Positions 51,239-61,806 of a DNA stretch of 64,000 nt are shown one piece after another. This stretch comes from Mycolicibacterium sp. P1-5 (GTDB taxonomy: Bacteria; Actinomycetota; Actinomycetes; Mycobacteriales; Mycobacteriaceae), in contig NZ_NPKT01000022.1 of the NCBI RefSeq assembly GCF_008329565.1, positions 46,707-110,706 on the forward strand, given 5' to 3'. The position numbers were made by a program, and so were the translations under genes. The stretch's first letter is position 1; the number at the start of each line of letters is the position of its first letter. The notes below the pieces were generated by a model, which did not search any database, was not told where the DNA came from, and was given only the letters and a program-made list of their open reading frames with translations.

Positions 51239-51888
51239 CCCAGGTCTTCGACTGCGCCGACCCCAGCCAGCGCGCCGATGCGATCGCGGCGGCCGCCGCC
51301 GCGGTGAAGAGCAGCCGGCTGGTTGTCATGCCCACTGACACCGTTTACGGCATTGGGGCCGACGCCTTCGACAACGGCGCCGTCGCTGCGCTGCTCGCCG
51401 CCAAGGGCCGTGGCCGCGACATGCCGGTCGGTGTGCTCGTCGGCTCCTGGCACACCATCGACGGTCTGGTCTACTCGGTCCCGCACAGCGCCCGCGAACT
51501 GATTCGCGCGTTCTGGCCCGGCGCGCTGAGCTTGGTTGTGCAGCAAGCGCCCTCGCTGCAATGGGACCTCGGCGACGCGCGGGGGACCGTGATGCTGCGG
51601 ATGCCGCTGCACCCGGTGGCGATCGAACTGCTGCGCGAGACCGGCCCGATGGCGGTATCCAGCGCAAACCTGTCCGGCCGTCCGGCGGCGACGACGTCGG
51701 AGGAGGCGCAGCGCCAACTCGGCGATCTGGTGCAGGTGTACCTCGATGCCGGGCCGTCCCAGGAGCAGGCGGCCTCGACGATCGTCGACCTCACCGGATC
51801 TACGCCGCGCATCCTGCGGGAGGGGCCGATCAGCGCGGCGGCCATCGCCGAGGTGCTCGCCACCGACGTCGCCTCGCTGACCGCCTGA
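51235..51888 (+). CDS. L-threonylcarbamoyladenylate synthase (Sua5/YrdC family)
   Basis: 217 residues. Makes threonylcarbamoyl-AMP for the t6A modification of ANN-decoding tRNAs. The conserved MPTDTVYGIGADAF near residue 35, KGRGRDMPVGVLV and SSANLSGRPA motifs are visible. I chose GTG 51235 because AAGGAG lies five bases upstream, it overlaps the prmC stop (GTGA), and the length equals the M. tuberculosis homologue. wecA follows after 33 bases. Confidence 0.94.
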   Translation: MTQVFDCADPSQRADAIAAAAAAVKSSRLVVMPTDTVYGIGADAFDNGAVAALLAAKGRGRDMPVGVLVGSWHTIDGLVYSVPHSARELIRAFWPGALSLVVQQAPSLQWDLGDARGTVMLRMPLHPVAIELLRETGPMAVSSANLSGRPAATTSEEAQRQLGDLVQVYLDAGPSQEQAASTIVDLTGSTPRILREGPISAAAIAEVLATDVASLTA

Positions 51889-51921
51889 GCGATCACAGAT
51901 TGGTGCACTACGGTCTTTGAA

Positions 51922-53115
51922 ATGGGCAGCGGATCTGAGGTCGTGGCGCTTGCGCTGGCCGACCGTGGCGCCGGTGTTCCGTTGCGCGAGTTGGCACTTG
52001 TCGGGCTGACCGCCGCGATCATCACCTATTTCGCGACCGGCTGGGTGCGGGTGTTCGCCACCAGGGTTGGCGCGGTGGCCTATCCCCGAGAGCGCGACGT
52101 TCACCTCAAGCCGACGCCTCGCATGGGCGGGCTTGCGATGTACCTCGGCGTTGTCGTCGCCGTCTTCCTCGCCTCCCAGCTACCCGCGCTCACCCGCGGC
52201 TTCATCTACTCATCGGGCATGCCGGCGGTGGTGGTCGCCGGTGGGCTGATCATGGGTATCGGGCTGATCGACGACCGCTGGGGGCTCGACGCGCTGACCA
52301 AATTCGCCGGCCAGATCACCGCGGCCAGTGTCCTGGTCACGATGGGTGTGGCGTGGAGCGTGCTGTACATCCCGCTGGGTGGCGTCGGCACGATCGTGCT
52401 CGACCAGGTGTCCTCGATCCTGCTGACACTGGCGCTGACGGTGTCGATCGTGAACGCGATGAATTTCGTCGACGGCCTCGACGGTCTGGCTGCCGGCCTG
52501 GGACTGATCACCGCGCTGGCCATCTGCATCTTCTCCGTCGGCCTGCTGCGCGACCATGGCGGTGACGTGTTGTTCTACCCGCCGGCGGTGATCTCGGTGG
52601 TTCTGGCGGGCGCCTGTCTGGGGTTCCTGCCGCACAACTTCTATCGGGCCAAGATCTTCATGGGGGACTCCGGTTCGATGCTCATCGGCCTGATGCTGGC
52701 CGCCGCCTCCACAACTGCAGCCGGCCCGATCTCGCAGAGCGCCTACGGCGCACGCGACGTCTTCGCCCTTCTCTCTCCGTTCCTGCTGGTGATCGCGGTG
52801 ATGCTGGTGCCGGCCCTGGACACGTTGCTGGCGATCGTCCGCCGCACCCGCGCCGGCCGCAGTCCGCTGAGCCCGGACAAGATGCATCTGCATCACCGGC
52901 TGCTGCAGATCGGGCATTCCCATCGCCGTGCGGTGCTGCTCATCTACCTGTGGGTGGGCATCATCGCGTTCGGTGCGGCCGCCACCATTTTCTTCGACCC
53001 CCGCTACACCGGAGGCGTCATGCTGGCCGCGATCGTGGTCGCGATCGTGGTGACTCTGATCCCGTTGTTACGCCGCCGCGACGACGATTACGAGGGACTT
53101 TACGACAGCGAGTAG
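51922..53115 (+). CDS. wecA: Decaprenyl-phosphate GlcNAc-1-phosphate transferase
   Basis: 397-residue polytopic membrane enzyme (also called rfe) that transfers GlcNAc-1-phosphate to decaprenyl phosphate, the first step of the linker joining arabinogalactan to peptidoglycan. Visible: RDVHLKPTPRMGGLAM, GLIDDRWGLD (Mg-binding Asp pair), NAMNFVDGLDGLAAG, FMGDSGS and the HLHHRLLQIGHSHRR loop of the family. About ten hydrophobic helices. Start uncertain by a few codons. Its end overlaps a small hairpin. Confidence 0.95.
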   Translation: MGSGSEVVALALADRGAGVPLRELALVGLTAAIITYFATGWVRVFATRVGAVAYPRERDVHLKPTPRMGGLAMYLGVVVAVFLASQLPALTRGFIYSSGMPAVVVAGGLIMGIGLIDDRWGLDALTKFAGQITAASVLVTMGVAWSVLYIPLGGVGTIVLDQVSSILLTLALTVSIVNAMNFVDGLDGLAAGLGLITALAICIFSVGLLRDHGGDVLFYPPAVISVVLAGACLGFLPHNFYRAKIFMGDSGSMLIGLMLAAASTTAAGPISQSAYGARDVFALLSPFLLVIAVMLVPALDTLLAIVRRTRAGRSPLSPDKMHLHHRLLQIGHSHRRAVLLIYLWVGIIAFGAAATIFFDPRYTGGVMLAAIVVAIVVTLIPLLRRRDDDYEGLYDSE

Positions 53116-53138
53116 TAGACGTGTTTTTAGCCGTCTAC
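53115..53138 (+). promoter_or_regulatory. Hairpin at the wecA stop / ATP synthase operon leader
   Basis: GTAGACG (53115-53121), 10-base loop containing five T, CGTCTAC (53132-53138): perfect 7-bp stem. A second palindrome TACCA-TG-TGGTA follows at 53135-53146, overlapping the candidate -10. It may end wecA transcription or bind a regulator of the atp operon. Confidence 0.45.
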
Positions 53139-53145
53139 CATGTGG

Positions 53146-53151
53146 TACGGT
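53146..53151 (+). promoter_or_regulatory. Candidate -10 box of the ATP synthase operon
   Basis: TACGGT fits TANNNT and would start a transcript near 53158, giving a leader of about 195 bases before the first operon gene. No strong -35 is visible (TTTTTA lies 16 bases upstream). Confidence 0.4.
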
Positions 53152-53352
53152 GCTGGCAGAACCCCGAAGAACCTCGCGGGTTGCCGGCCCGGCCCGGCGG
53201 AGTCACATCCGATCGGCGCCGATTTACGACCGACAAAGGGAGCTGCCCCTTGGGTGATTCCAGCGCGCCTGTCGCCCTCCGATACGCTCGGCGGGCCAGG
53301 ACGAAGAATCACCCGACGACGGCTCCCCAGAACGCAAGATTGAGGTGAACCT

Positions 53353-53835
53353 GTGACGACACCAGCGCAAGATGCGCCGTTGGTGTTTCCGTCCGTTGCC
53401 TTCCGGCCCGTTCGGCTCCTTGCGATCTGTGCTGCCCTGACCGCGCTTGCAGTGGTCCTGGCCGCGCTGGCGGGGTACGTCCTGTTCGGGGTGTTCTTCG
53501 GCGTCGGCCTGGTCCTCGGCTTGGTCAACGCCGTTCTGGTTCAGCGGTCGGTGGAGTCCATCACCGCCGGCGACCACCCGCTCAAGCGCAAGATGGCGCT
53601 GAACTCCGCGACGCGGCTGTTGGTGATCACGACGATCGGCCTGGCCATCGCGATCATCTTCCGCCCGCTCGGTCTGGGCGTTCTCTTCGGCTTGGCGTTG
53701 TTCCAGGTTCTCTTGGTTTTGAGTACAGCTTTGCCGGTGTGGAAGAAGATTCGCACCGGTAGCGAAGACGACGCGGCCCACACCACGACAGCTCCCGGGG
53801 CCACGGGCTCCGCTGACGAAGCACCGAAGGATTGA
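53353..53835 (+). CDS. AtpI-like membrane protein (Rv1303-like)
   Basis: 160 residues with four predicted membrane segments and a Ser/Thr/Ala-rich tail. The N-terminus TTPAQDAPLVFPSVAFRPVRL matches the protein encoded ahead of atpB in mycobacteria. Probably an assembly factor for the c-ring, by analogy with AtpI; not shown here. GTG start with GAGGTGA upstream. First gene of the ATP synthase operon, seven bases before atpB. Confidence 0.85.
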   Translation: MTTPAQDAPLVFPSVAFRPVRLLAICAALTALAVVLAALAGYVLFGVFFGVGLVLGLVNAVLVQRSVESITAGDHPLKRKMALNSATRLLVITTIGLAIAIIFRPLGLGVLFGLALFQVLLVLSTALPVWKKIRTGSEDDAAHTTTAPGATGSADEAPKD

Positions 53836-53842
53836 CCACGCG

Positions 53843-54598
53843 ATGAGTGAACGAATCCTCGCCGAGGCCGCCATCGAGGTCGGCCACCACGACACCGCCA
53901 AGTGGCTGGGTATGACGGTCAACGTCGACACCATCCTGGCCACGGCGGTCGCCGCCGTGATCGTGATCGCGCTGGCGTTCGTGCTGCGGGCCAAGGTCAC
54001 CTCGACCGGCGTCCCCAGCGGGGTGCAGTTGCTGTGGGAGACGCTGACCACTCAGATGCGCGGCCAGATCGAATCCGCGATCGGCATGAAGATCGCCCCG
54101 TTCGTGCTGCCGCTGGCGGTGGCGCTGTTCATCTTCATCTTGATCGCCAACTGGATCTCGGTGCTGCCGGTGCAGTACAGCACCGCCGACGGTGGCACGC
54201 ACGAACTGCTCAAGCCGCCTGCGGCCGACATCAACTTCGTGCTGGCGCTCGCGCTGTTCGTCTTCTTCTGCTATCACGCCGCCGGCATCTGGCGCCGCGG
54301 CCTGCTCGGCCATCCGGTCAAGCTGCTGAAGGGCCACGTCGCGTTCCTCGCCCCGATCAACCTCGTCGAGGAATTGGCCAAGCCGATCTCGTTGTCGCTC
54401 CGACTTTTCGGCAACATCTTCGCCGGCGGCATCATGGTCGCGCTGATCGCGATGTTCCCGCCGTACATCATGTGGGCACCCAACGCGATCTGGAAGACCT
54501 TCGACCTGTTCGTCGGCCTGATCCAGGCGTTCATTTTCGCGCTACTGACGATCCTGTACTTCAGCCAGTCGATGGAACTGGAAGAAGACCACCACTGA
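53843..54598 (+). CDS. atpB: ATP synthase subunit a
   Basis: 251-residue proton-channel subunit of FO. The conserved membrane helix SLSLRLFGNIFAGG contains the essential arginine facing the c-ring; five or six hydrophobic helices are present. Followed after 70 bases by atpE, with a hairpin in the gap. Confidence 0.96.
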   Translation: MSERILAEAAIEVGHHDTAKWLGMTVNVDTILATAVAAVIVIALAFVLRAKVTSTGVPSGVQLLWETLTTQMRGQIESAIGMKIAPFVLPLAVALFIFILIANWISVLPVQYSTADGGTHELLKPPAADINFVLALALFVFFCYHAAGIWRRGLLGHPVKLLKGHVAFLAPINLVEELAKPISLSLRLFGNIFAGGIMVALIAMFPPYIMWAPNAIWKTFDLFVGLIQAFIFALLTILYFSQSMELEEDHH

Positions 54599-54630
54599 TA
54601 GACGTGTTCGACCCCCGAACCACCCACAGC

Positions 54631-54649
54631 CTGGTAGGTGTCCTACCAG
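54631..54649 (+). promoter_or_regulatory. Hairpin upstream of the atpE ribosome-binding site
   Basis: CTGGTAGG, loop TGT, CCTACCAG: perfect 8-bp stem. It ends six bases before AAGGAGG, the strong Shine-Dalgarno of atpE. Inside an operon this could protect or expose the c-subunit message, which is needed in many copies per enzyme. Confidence 0.6.
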
Positions 54650-54668
54650 CAATCAAGGAGGATAGAGA

Positions 54669-54923
54669 ATGGCAGCAGACCCCCAAATCGTCATGGGCGC
54701 CCTTATCGGCGGCGGGCTCATCCTGGGCGGCGGCGCCATCGGCGCCGGTATCGGCGACGGCATCGCCGGTAACGCCCTGATCTCGGGTATCGCCCGGCAG
54801 CCTGAGGCCCAGGGCCGGCTCTTCACCCCGTTCTTCATCACTGTCGGTCTGGTGGAGGCGGCGTACTTCATCAACCTGGCGTTCATGGCCCTGTTCGTGT
54901 TCGCCACGCCCGGCGCTTCCTAG
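54669..54923 (+). CDS. atpE: ATP synthase subunit c
   Basis: 84 residues, two membrane helices forming the proton-driven ring. The essential carboxylate is Glu63 in GLVEAAYFINLAF; the polar loop is ARQPEAQ. Positions linked in M. tuberculosis to bedaquiline response (D28, E61, A63, I66) correspond here to Asp30, Glu63, Ala65 and Ile68, all of the susceptible type. AAGGAGG gives strong initiation. Confidence 0.97.
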   Translation: MAADPQIVMGALIGGGLILGGGAIGAGIGDGIAGNALISGIARQPEAQGRLFTPFFITVGLVEAAYFINLAFMALFVFATPGAS

Positions 54924-54928
54924 TCGGC

Positions 54929-55453
54929 ATGGGGGAGCACAGCGTCACCCTGTTGGCGGCCGAGGAAGGCGGAACATCGAACTTCCTCGTCCCCAACGGC
55001 ACCTTCTTCTTCGTACTCGCGATCTTCCTGATCGTGCTCGGCGTGATCGGCAAGTTCGTCGTGCCGCCGGTCCAGAAGGTGCTCGGTGAGCGCGAGAAGA
55101 TGGTCGCCAAGACCACCGAGGACAACCGCAAGGCCACCGAGCTGGACGCCGCCGCCGATTCCGACTTCCAGAAGGTGATGGCCGAGGCCCGCACCGAGGC
55201 GTCGGGCATCCGCGACGAGGCCCGAGCCGAGGGTCGCAAGATCCTCGAGGAGCACCGGGGTCGCGCCAGCGAGGAGGCCGCGGCCACCTTGCAGCAGGCG
55301 GCAGATCAGCTCAAGCAGCAGAGCGACGCCATCTCGGGCGACCTGAGGTCGTCGGTGGACGCTCTGTCGGCCACGCTGGCCAGCCGCGTGCTTGGCGTCA
55401 GCCTCGACAACACCGCCTCCAGCGAGTCGGCGACTACGGCGCCGGGACGGTAG
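54929..55453 (+). CDS. atpF: ATP synthase subunit b
   Basis: 174 residues: one membrane helix (about 22-46) and a long charged coiled coil forming part of the peripheral stalk. Start five bases after the atpE stop; the next gene begins three bases after its stop. Confidence 0.94.
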   Translation: MGEHSVTLLAAEEGGTSNFLVPNGTFFFVLAIFLIVLGVIGKFVVPPVQKVLGEREKMVAKTTEDNRKATELDAAADSDFQKVMAEARTEASGIRDEARAEGRKILEEHRGRASEEAAATLQQAADQLKQQSDAISGDLRSSVDALSATLASRVLGVSLDNTASSESATTAPGR

Positions 55454-55456
55454 GAC

Positions 55457-56788
55457 ATGTCAACCTTCATCGGACAGCTCATCGGCTTCGCGGTCATCAT
55501 CGCGATCATCTGGCGGTACGTGGTGCCGCCGCTGAAGAACATGATGGCCAACCAGAAGGAGGCCGTCCGCACGCAGCTCGATGACAGCGCCAAGGCCGGC
55601 CAGCGGTTGGCTGACGCCGACAAGCATCACGCCAAGCGGGTCGAAGAGGCCAAGGCCGAGGCCAAGCGCATCGTCGAAGAGGCGCGGACCGATGCCGAGG
55701 GCATCACCGAGCAGCTGCGTGCGCAGGCCGACGTCGAGGTAGAGCGAATCAAAGTTCAAGGTGCACAACAGGTTCAGCTGCTACGCGCTCAGCTGATCCG
55801 CCAGCTGCGCCAAGACCTCGGCAGTGAGTCGGCGCGACGTGCGGGCGAGCTGGTCCGCGATCACGTCGCCGACTCGCAGGCCCAGTCGGCCACCGTCGAC
55901 CGGTTCCTCGATGACCTGGATTCGATGGCCCCCGCCGCCTTCACCCCTGAGACGGGCTCGGAGCTGCGCTCGGCCAGCCGGGCCGCCCAGGCGGCGGTGG
56001 TGGAGAAGTTCGACGAGGTGTCCTCGGATGAGTCCGCCGACGCGTTGGCCACCCTGGCCGATGATCTGGCGGCTGTGGCCGGACTGCTGATCCGTGAACC
56101 GATCCTGGCCCGTCATCTGGCCGAGGCCACCGGTGAAGTCGACGCCAAGAAGCGGCTCGTTCACCAGCTGCTGGACGGCAAGGTCGGGGACAACGCTTTG
56201 ACGCTGCTCGAGACCGCGGCATCGGTGCGCTGGTCGCTGACCGGAGATCTGGTCGACGCTGTCGAGCACATCGCGCGCCTGGCCCTGCTGGTCCGCGCCG
56301 AGCGCGACGACCAGGCCGACGACGTCGAGGAGCAGCTTTTCCGCTTCACCCGCGTCCTCGACCAGCAGCCACGACTGACCTCGCTGCTCGGCGATTACAG
56401 CGCACCGGCCGACGGCCGGATCGAGCTGCTGCGCAAGGTGCTCGGGGACGGCACCGCCGCCAACGCGACGGCGACCGCACTGCTGGTGCAGACCGTGCGC
56501 CTGCTGCGCGGCAGCCGTGCCGACGAAGCTGTCCTGTCTTTGGCCCAGCTCGCTGTCGCCCGCCGCGGTGAGGTGGTCGCGCACGTGAGCGCGGCCTCCG
56601 AGCTCAGCGGTGAGCAACGCACTCGGTTGACCGAGGTGCTGACCCGGATCTACAACCACCCCGTTTCGGTACAGCTGAATGTCGATCCCGAACTGCTGGG
56701 CGGCCTTTCGGTCGCCGTGGGCGACGAGGTGATCGACGGGACGTTGTCCTCACGGCTCGACGCAGCTGTGACCAAATTGCCCGATTGA
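55457..56788 (+). CDS. atpH: ATP synthase fused b'-delta subunit
   Basis: 443 residues. The N-terminus (about 1-160) is a second b-type stalk: a membrane helix at 5-25 then a coiled coil rich in Ala, Glu and Arg. The C-terminal part (about 175-443) is the OSCP/delta domain that caps F1. The fusion is characteristic of mycobacteria and close relatives, where the delta part carries an extra inserted segment. Together with AtpF it makes the peripheral stalk. Confidence 0.95.
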   Translation: MSTFIGQLIGFAVIIAIIWRYVVPPLKNMMANQKEAVRTQLDDSAKAGQRLADADKHHAKRVEEAKAEAKRIVEEARTDAEGITEQLRAQADVEVERIKVQGAQQVQLLRAQLIRQLRQDLGSESARRAGELVRDHVADSQAQSATVDRFLDDLDSMAPAAFTPETGSELRSASRAAQAAVVEKFDEVSSDESADALATLADDLAAVAGLLIREPILARHLAEATGEVDAKKRLVHQLLDGKVGDNALTLLETAASVRWSLTGDLVDAVEHIARLALLVRAERDDQADDVEEQLFRFTRVLDQQPRLTSLLGDYSAPADGRIELLRKVLGDGTAANATATALLVQTVRLLRGSRADEAVLSLAQLAVARRGEVVAHVSAASELSGEQRTRLTEVLTRIYNHPVSVQLNVDPELLGGLSVAVGDEVIDGTLSSRLDAAVTKLPD

Positions 56789-56861
56789 GCCGGCGGAACA
56801 AGCCAGCCAATACGCCGAAGAACCACCCAAGACCCAAACAAAGGCAGGAAGACGAAAAGCC

Positions 56862-58511
56862 ATGGCAGAGTTGACAATCTCGGCTGACGACATCCAGGGC
56901 GCCGTCCAGGAGTACGTCTCGAGTTTCGAGGCGGAGTCCGAGCGCGAGGAGATCGGCACCGTGATCGACGCCGGCGACGGCATCGCCCACGTCGAGGGTC
57001 TGCCCTCGGTGATGACCCAGGAGTTGCTGGAGTTTCCCGGCGGTGTACTCGGCGTCGCGCTGAACCTCGACGAGCACAGCGTCGGTGCGGTCATCCTCGG
57101 CGACTTCGAGAAGATCGCCGAAGGTCAGCAGGTCAAGCGGACCGGCGAGGTGCTCTCGGTGCCCGTCGGTGACGCCTTCCTCGGCCGCGTGATCAACCCG
57201 TTGGGCCAGCCGATCGACGGTCAGGGCGACATCGAGGCCGAAGGGCGTCGTGAGCTCGAACTGCAGGCCCCTTCGGTGGTGCAGCGCCAGGGTGTCAGCG
57301 AGCCGCTGCAGACCGGCATCAAGGCCATCGACGCGATGACCCCGATCGGCCGCGGTCAGCGCCAGCTGATCATCGGTGACCGCAAGACAGGCAAGACCGC
57401 CGTCTGCGTCGACACCATCCTCAACCAGCGGGGAGCCTGGGAGACCGGTGATCCCGATCAGCAGGTGCGCTGTGTGTACGTCGCGATCGGCCAGAAGGGC
57501 ACCACGATCGCGTCGGTGAAGCGGGCCCTCGAAGACGGCGGCGCGATGGAGTACACCACCATCGTCGCGGCCCCGGCTTCCGACGCCGCCGGCTTCAAAT
57601 GGCTTGCGCCCTATACGGGTTCGACCATCGGCCAGCACTGGATGTACAACGGCAAGCACGTGCTGATCGTGTTCGACGATCTGTCCAAGCAGGCCGACGC
57701 CTACCGCGCGATCTCGCTGCTGCTGCGCCGCCCGCCGGGCCGTGAGGCCTTCCCCGGCGACGTCTTCTACCTGCATTCTCGTCTGCTGGAGCGTTGCGCG
57801 AAGCTCTCCGACGAGCTCGGTGGCGGTTCGATGACCGGTCTGCCGATCATCGAGACCAAGGCCAACGACATCTCGGCGTTCATCCCGACCAACGTCATCT
57901 CGATCACCGACGGCCAGTGCTTCCTGGAGTCCGATCTGTTCAACCAGGGTGTGCGCCCGGCGGTGAACGTCGGTGTGTCGGTGTCTCGCGTCGGCGGTGC
58001 CGCCCAGATCAAGGCTATGAAAGAGGTTGCGGGCTCGCTGCGTCTGGACCTGTCGCAGTACCGCGAGCTGGAAGCCTTCGCGGCCTTCGCCTCCGACCTG
58101 GACGCCGCGTCCAAGGCGCAGCTGGACCGCGGTGTGCGCCTGGTCGAACTGCTCAAGCAGGCTCAGTACAGCCCGATGCCCGTCGAGGACCAGGTCGTCG
58201 CGATCTTCCTCGGCACCCAAGGTCACCTGGATTCGGTTCCTGCCGAGGATGTTTCGCGCTTCGAGTCGGAGTTCCTGGAGCACGTCAAGGCCAGCCATTC
58301 CGAAATCCTCACCGGCATCAAGGAATCCAAGAAGCTCTCCGAGGAGGCCGAGGAAAAGCTGGTCTCGGTCATCAACGAGTTCAAGAAGGGCTTCGCCGCC
58401 ACCGACGGCAGTTCGGTGGTCGCCGACGAGCACCAGGCCGAGGCAATGGACCCCGATGACGTGGAGAAGGAATCCGTCAAGGTCCGTAAGCCGGCTCCCA
58501 AGAAGAACTAG
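56862..58511 (+). CDS. atpA: ATP synthase subunit alpha
   Basis: 549 residues. Non-catalytic nucleotide-binding subunit of F1, with Walker A GDRKTGKT near residue 172 and the alpha/beta signature PAVNVGVSVSRVGG. The C-terminal extension of about 35 residues rich in charged residues and ending in KPAPKKN is specific to mycobacteria and is reported to restrain ATP hydrolysis. Spacing to atpH is 73 bases. Confidence 0.97.
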   Translation: MAELTISADDIQGAVQEYVSSFEAESEREEIGTVIDAGDGIAHVEGLPSVMTQELLEFPGGVLGVALNLDEHSVGAVILGDFEKIAEGQQVKRTGEVLSVPVGDAFLGRVINPLGQPIDGQGDIEAEGRRELELQAPSVVQRQGVSEPLQTGIKAIDAMTPIGRGQRQLIIGDRKTGKTAVCVDTILNQRGAWETGDPDQQVRCVYVAIGQKGTTIASVKRALEDGGAMEYTTIVAAPASDAAGFKWLAPYTGSTIGQHWMYNGKHVLIVFDDLSKQADAYRAISLLLRRPPGREAFPGDVFYLHSRLLERCAKLSDELGGGSMTGLPIIETKANDISAFIPTNVISITDGQCFLESDLFNQGVRPAVNVGVSVSRVGGAAQIKAMKEVAGSLRLDLSQYRELEAFAAFASDLDAASKAQLDRGVRLVELLKQAQYSPMPVEDQVVAIFLGTQGHLDSVPAEDVSRFESEFLEHVKASHSEILTGIKESKKLSEEAEEKLVSVINEFKKGFAATDGSSVVADEHQAEAMDPDDVEKESVKVRKPAPKKN

Positions 58512-58518
58512 GTAACCA

Positions 58519-59442
58519 ATGGCAGCCACACTTCGCGAACTACGCGGACGTATCCGCTCCGCCTCGTCGATCAAGAAGATCACGAAGGCGCAGGAGCTGA
58601 TCGCCACGTCGCGGATCGCCAAGGCGCAGGCGCGTGTCGATGCGGCTCGGCCCTACTCCAGCCAGATCACCAGCATGCTCACCGAGCTGGCGGGCGCCAG
58701 CGCACTGGATCACCCGCTGCTCGTCGCGCGGGAGAACCCCAGACGGGCCGGCGTGCTGGTCGTCTCGTCGGACCGTGGTCTGTGCGGTGGTTACAACGCC
58801 AACGTGTTGCGCCGGGCCGAGGAACTCTTCTCGCTGCTGCGAGAAGAGGGTAAGGATCCGGTGCTCTACGTCGTCGGCCGGAAAGCGCTGGGCTACTACA
58901 GCTTCCGTCAGCGCGAGGTGGTCGAGTCGTGGACCGGCTTCTCTGAGCGTCCCGAATACGAGAACGCCAAGGAGATCGCCGACACCCTGGTGACGGCGTT
59001 CATGTCCGGTGTCGACGACGAGGGTGACGACGCCGGTGCCGACGGCATTCTGGGCGTCGACGAGCTGCACATCGTGTCAACGGAGTTCAGGTCGATGCTG
59101 TCGCAGACGGCTGCGGCGCTGCGGATCGCCCCGATGGTGGTCGAGTACGTCGGTGAAGAGGATTCCGGCCCGCAGACGCTGTTCTCGTTCGAGCCCAACG
59201 CCGAGGAATTGTTCGACTCACTGCTGCCGCGCTATATAGCGACCCGTGTATACGCGGCGCTACTCGAGGCGGCAGCGTCGGAGTCGGCATCCCGCCGACG
59301 CGCCATGAAGTCGGCGACCGACAACGCCGACGATTTGATCAAGGCACTCACGCTGGCGGCCAACCGCGAACGCCAGGCGCAGATCACTCAGGAAATCAGC
59401 GAAATCGTCGGCGGCGCCAATGCGCTGGCCGACGCACGCTAG
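58519..59442 (+). CDS. atpG: ATP synthase subunit gamma
   Basis: 307-residue central rotor shaft. N-terminal RSASSIKKITKAQELIATSRI and C-terminal helix RERQAQITQEISEIVGGANAL are typical. An acidic loop VDDEGDDAGADG at about residues 160-175 corresponds to the extra gamma loop described in mycobacteria, thought to affect rotation and coupling. Confidence 0.96.
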   Translation: MAATLRELRGRIRSASSIKKITKAQELIATSRIAKAQARVDAARPYSSQITSMLTELAGASALDHPLLVARENPRRAGVLVVSSDRGLCGGYNANVLRRAEELFSLLREEGKDPVLYVVGRKALGYYSFRQREVVESWTGFSERPEYENAKEIADTLVTAFMSGVDDEGDDAGADGILGVDELHIVSTEFRSMLSQTAAALRIAPMVVEYVGEEDSGPQTLFSFEPNAEELFDSLLPRYIATRVYAALLEAAASESASRRRAMKSATDNADDLIKALTLAANRERQAQITQEISEIVGGANALADAR

Positions 59443-59485
59443 CCCGATTAACTACATAGGCCCTATTTCAGGAAGCGAAGAGAGA

Positions 59486-60916
<1,431 letters not shown>

Positions 60917-60978
60917 TGAGGGCTTGCGCGAAGAACCAATGGGTTGAGCCCGACCCCATATGCGAAAGGTGATGTGAG

Positions 60979-61344
60979 ATGGCCGAATTGGACGTCGACA
61001 TCGTCGCCGTCGAGCGCAAGATCTGGTCGGGTAAGGCGACGTTCGTCTTCACCCGCACCACGTCGGGCGAGATCGGCATCCTGCCCCGGCACATCCCCCT
61101 CGTCGCGCAACTGGTCGACGACGCGATGGTGCGCGTCGAGCGGGAGGGCGAGGACGATCTGCGCATCGCCGTCGATGGCGGTTTTCTGTCGGTCACCGAG
61201 GATGGTGTGACAATCCTCGCGGAGTCTGCCGAGTTCGAATCGGAGATCAACGCGGACACGGCGAAATCCGATGCGGAGTCCGACGATCCGCAGACCGCTG
61301 CCCGGGGACGGGCGCGCCTGCGCGCCCTAGGCCAAATCGACTAG
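60979..61344 (+). CDS. atpC: ATP synthase subunit epsilon
   Basis: 121 residues, the length I recall for the M. tuberculosis protein. N-terminal beta sandwich (VDIVAVERKIWSGKATFV, GEIGILPRHIPLVAQL) and a short C-terminal helical segment. Links the rotor to the c-ring. Last F1 gene of the operon. Confidence 0.94.
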   Translation: MAELDVDIVAVERKIWSGKATFVFTRTTSGEIGILPRHIPLVAQLVDDAMVRVEREGEDDLRIAVDGGFLSVTEDGVTILAESAEFESEINADTAKSDAESDDPQTAARGRARLRALGQID

Positions 61345-61361
61345 CCGAGAGCCAGCGACTG

Positions 61362-61805
61362 ATGAGCGCGCCGATGATCTTCATGGTCGCGCTTGTCAGC
61401 GTGCTGATACTTGTCGTCGTCGCGCTGACCTACCGGTTGTGGAAGCTCCGGCAGGGTGGTACCGCGGCGATCCTGCGCGACATCCCGGCAGTCGGCGGCC
61501 ATGGCTGGCGGCACGGGGTCATCCGGTATCGCGGTGATGAAGCCAGGTTCTATCGGTTGTCCAGCCTGCGCTGGTGGCCGGATCGCCGGCTGAGCCGGCG
61601 TGGGCTGGTGGTCATTTCGCGACGCGGCCCGCGCGGCGACGAGTTCGACATCATGTCCGACGCCATCATCGTGCTCGAACTGCACGACACCACCGTCGAC
61701 CGCTGGCGCGGATATGAGATGGCGCTGGACCGCGGGGCGCTGACAGCGTTCCTGTCCTGGGTCGAGTCCAGTCCGTCGCCGCGGGCGCGGCGCCGCACCG
61801 CCTGA
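61362..61805 (+). CDS. DUF2550 membrane protein (Rv1312-like)
   Basis: 147 residues. One N-terminal membrane helix (about 5-24) followed by a cytoplasmic basic domain with RYRGDEARFYRLSSLRWWPDR, the pattern of DUF2550 proteins found after the atp operon in mycobacteria. Function unknown. It starts 17 bases after atpC and ends one base before the convergent adenosyltransferase stop. Confidence 0.85.
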   Translation: MSAPMIFMVALVSVLILVVVALTYRLWKLRQGGTAAILRDIPAVGGHGWRHGVIRYRGDEARFYRLSSLRWWPDRRLSRRGLVVISRRGPRGDEFDIMSDAIIVLELHDTTVDRWRGYEMALDRGALTAFLSWVESSPSPRARRRTA

Positions 61806-61806
61806 G

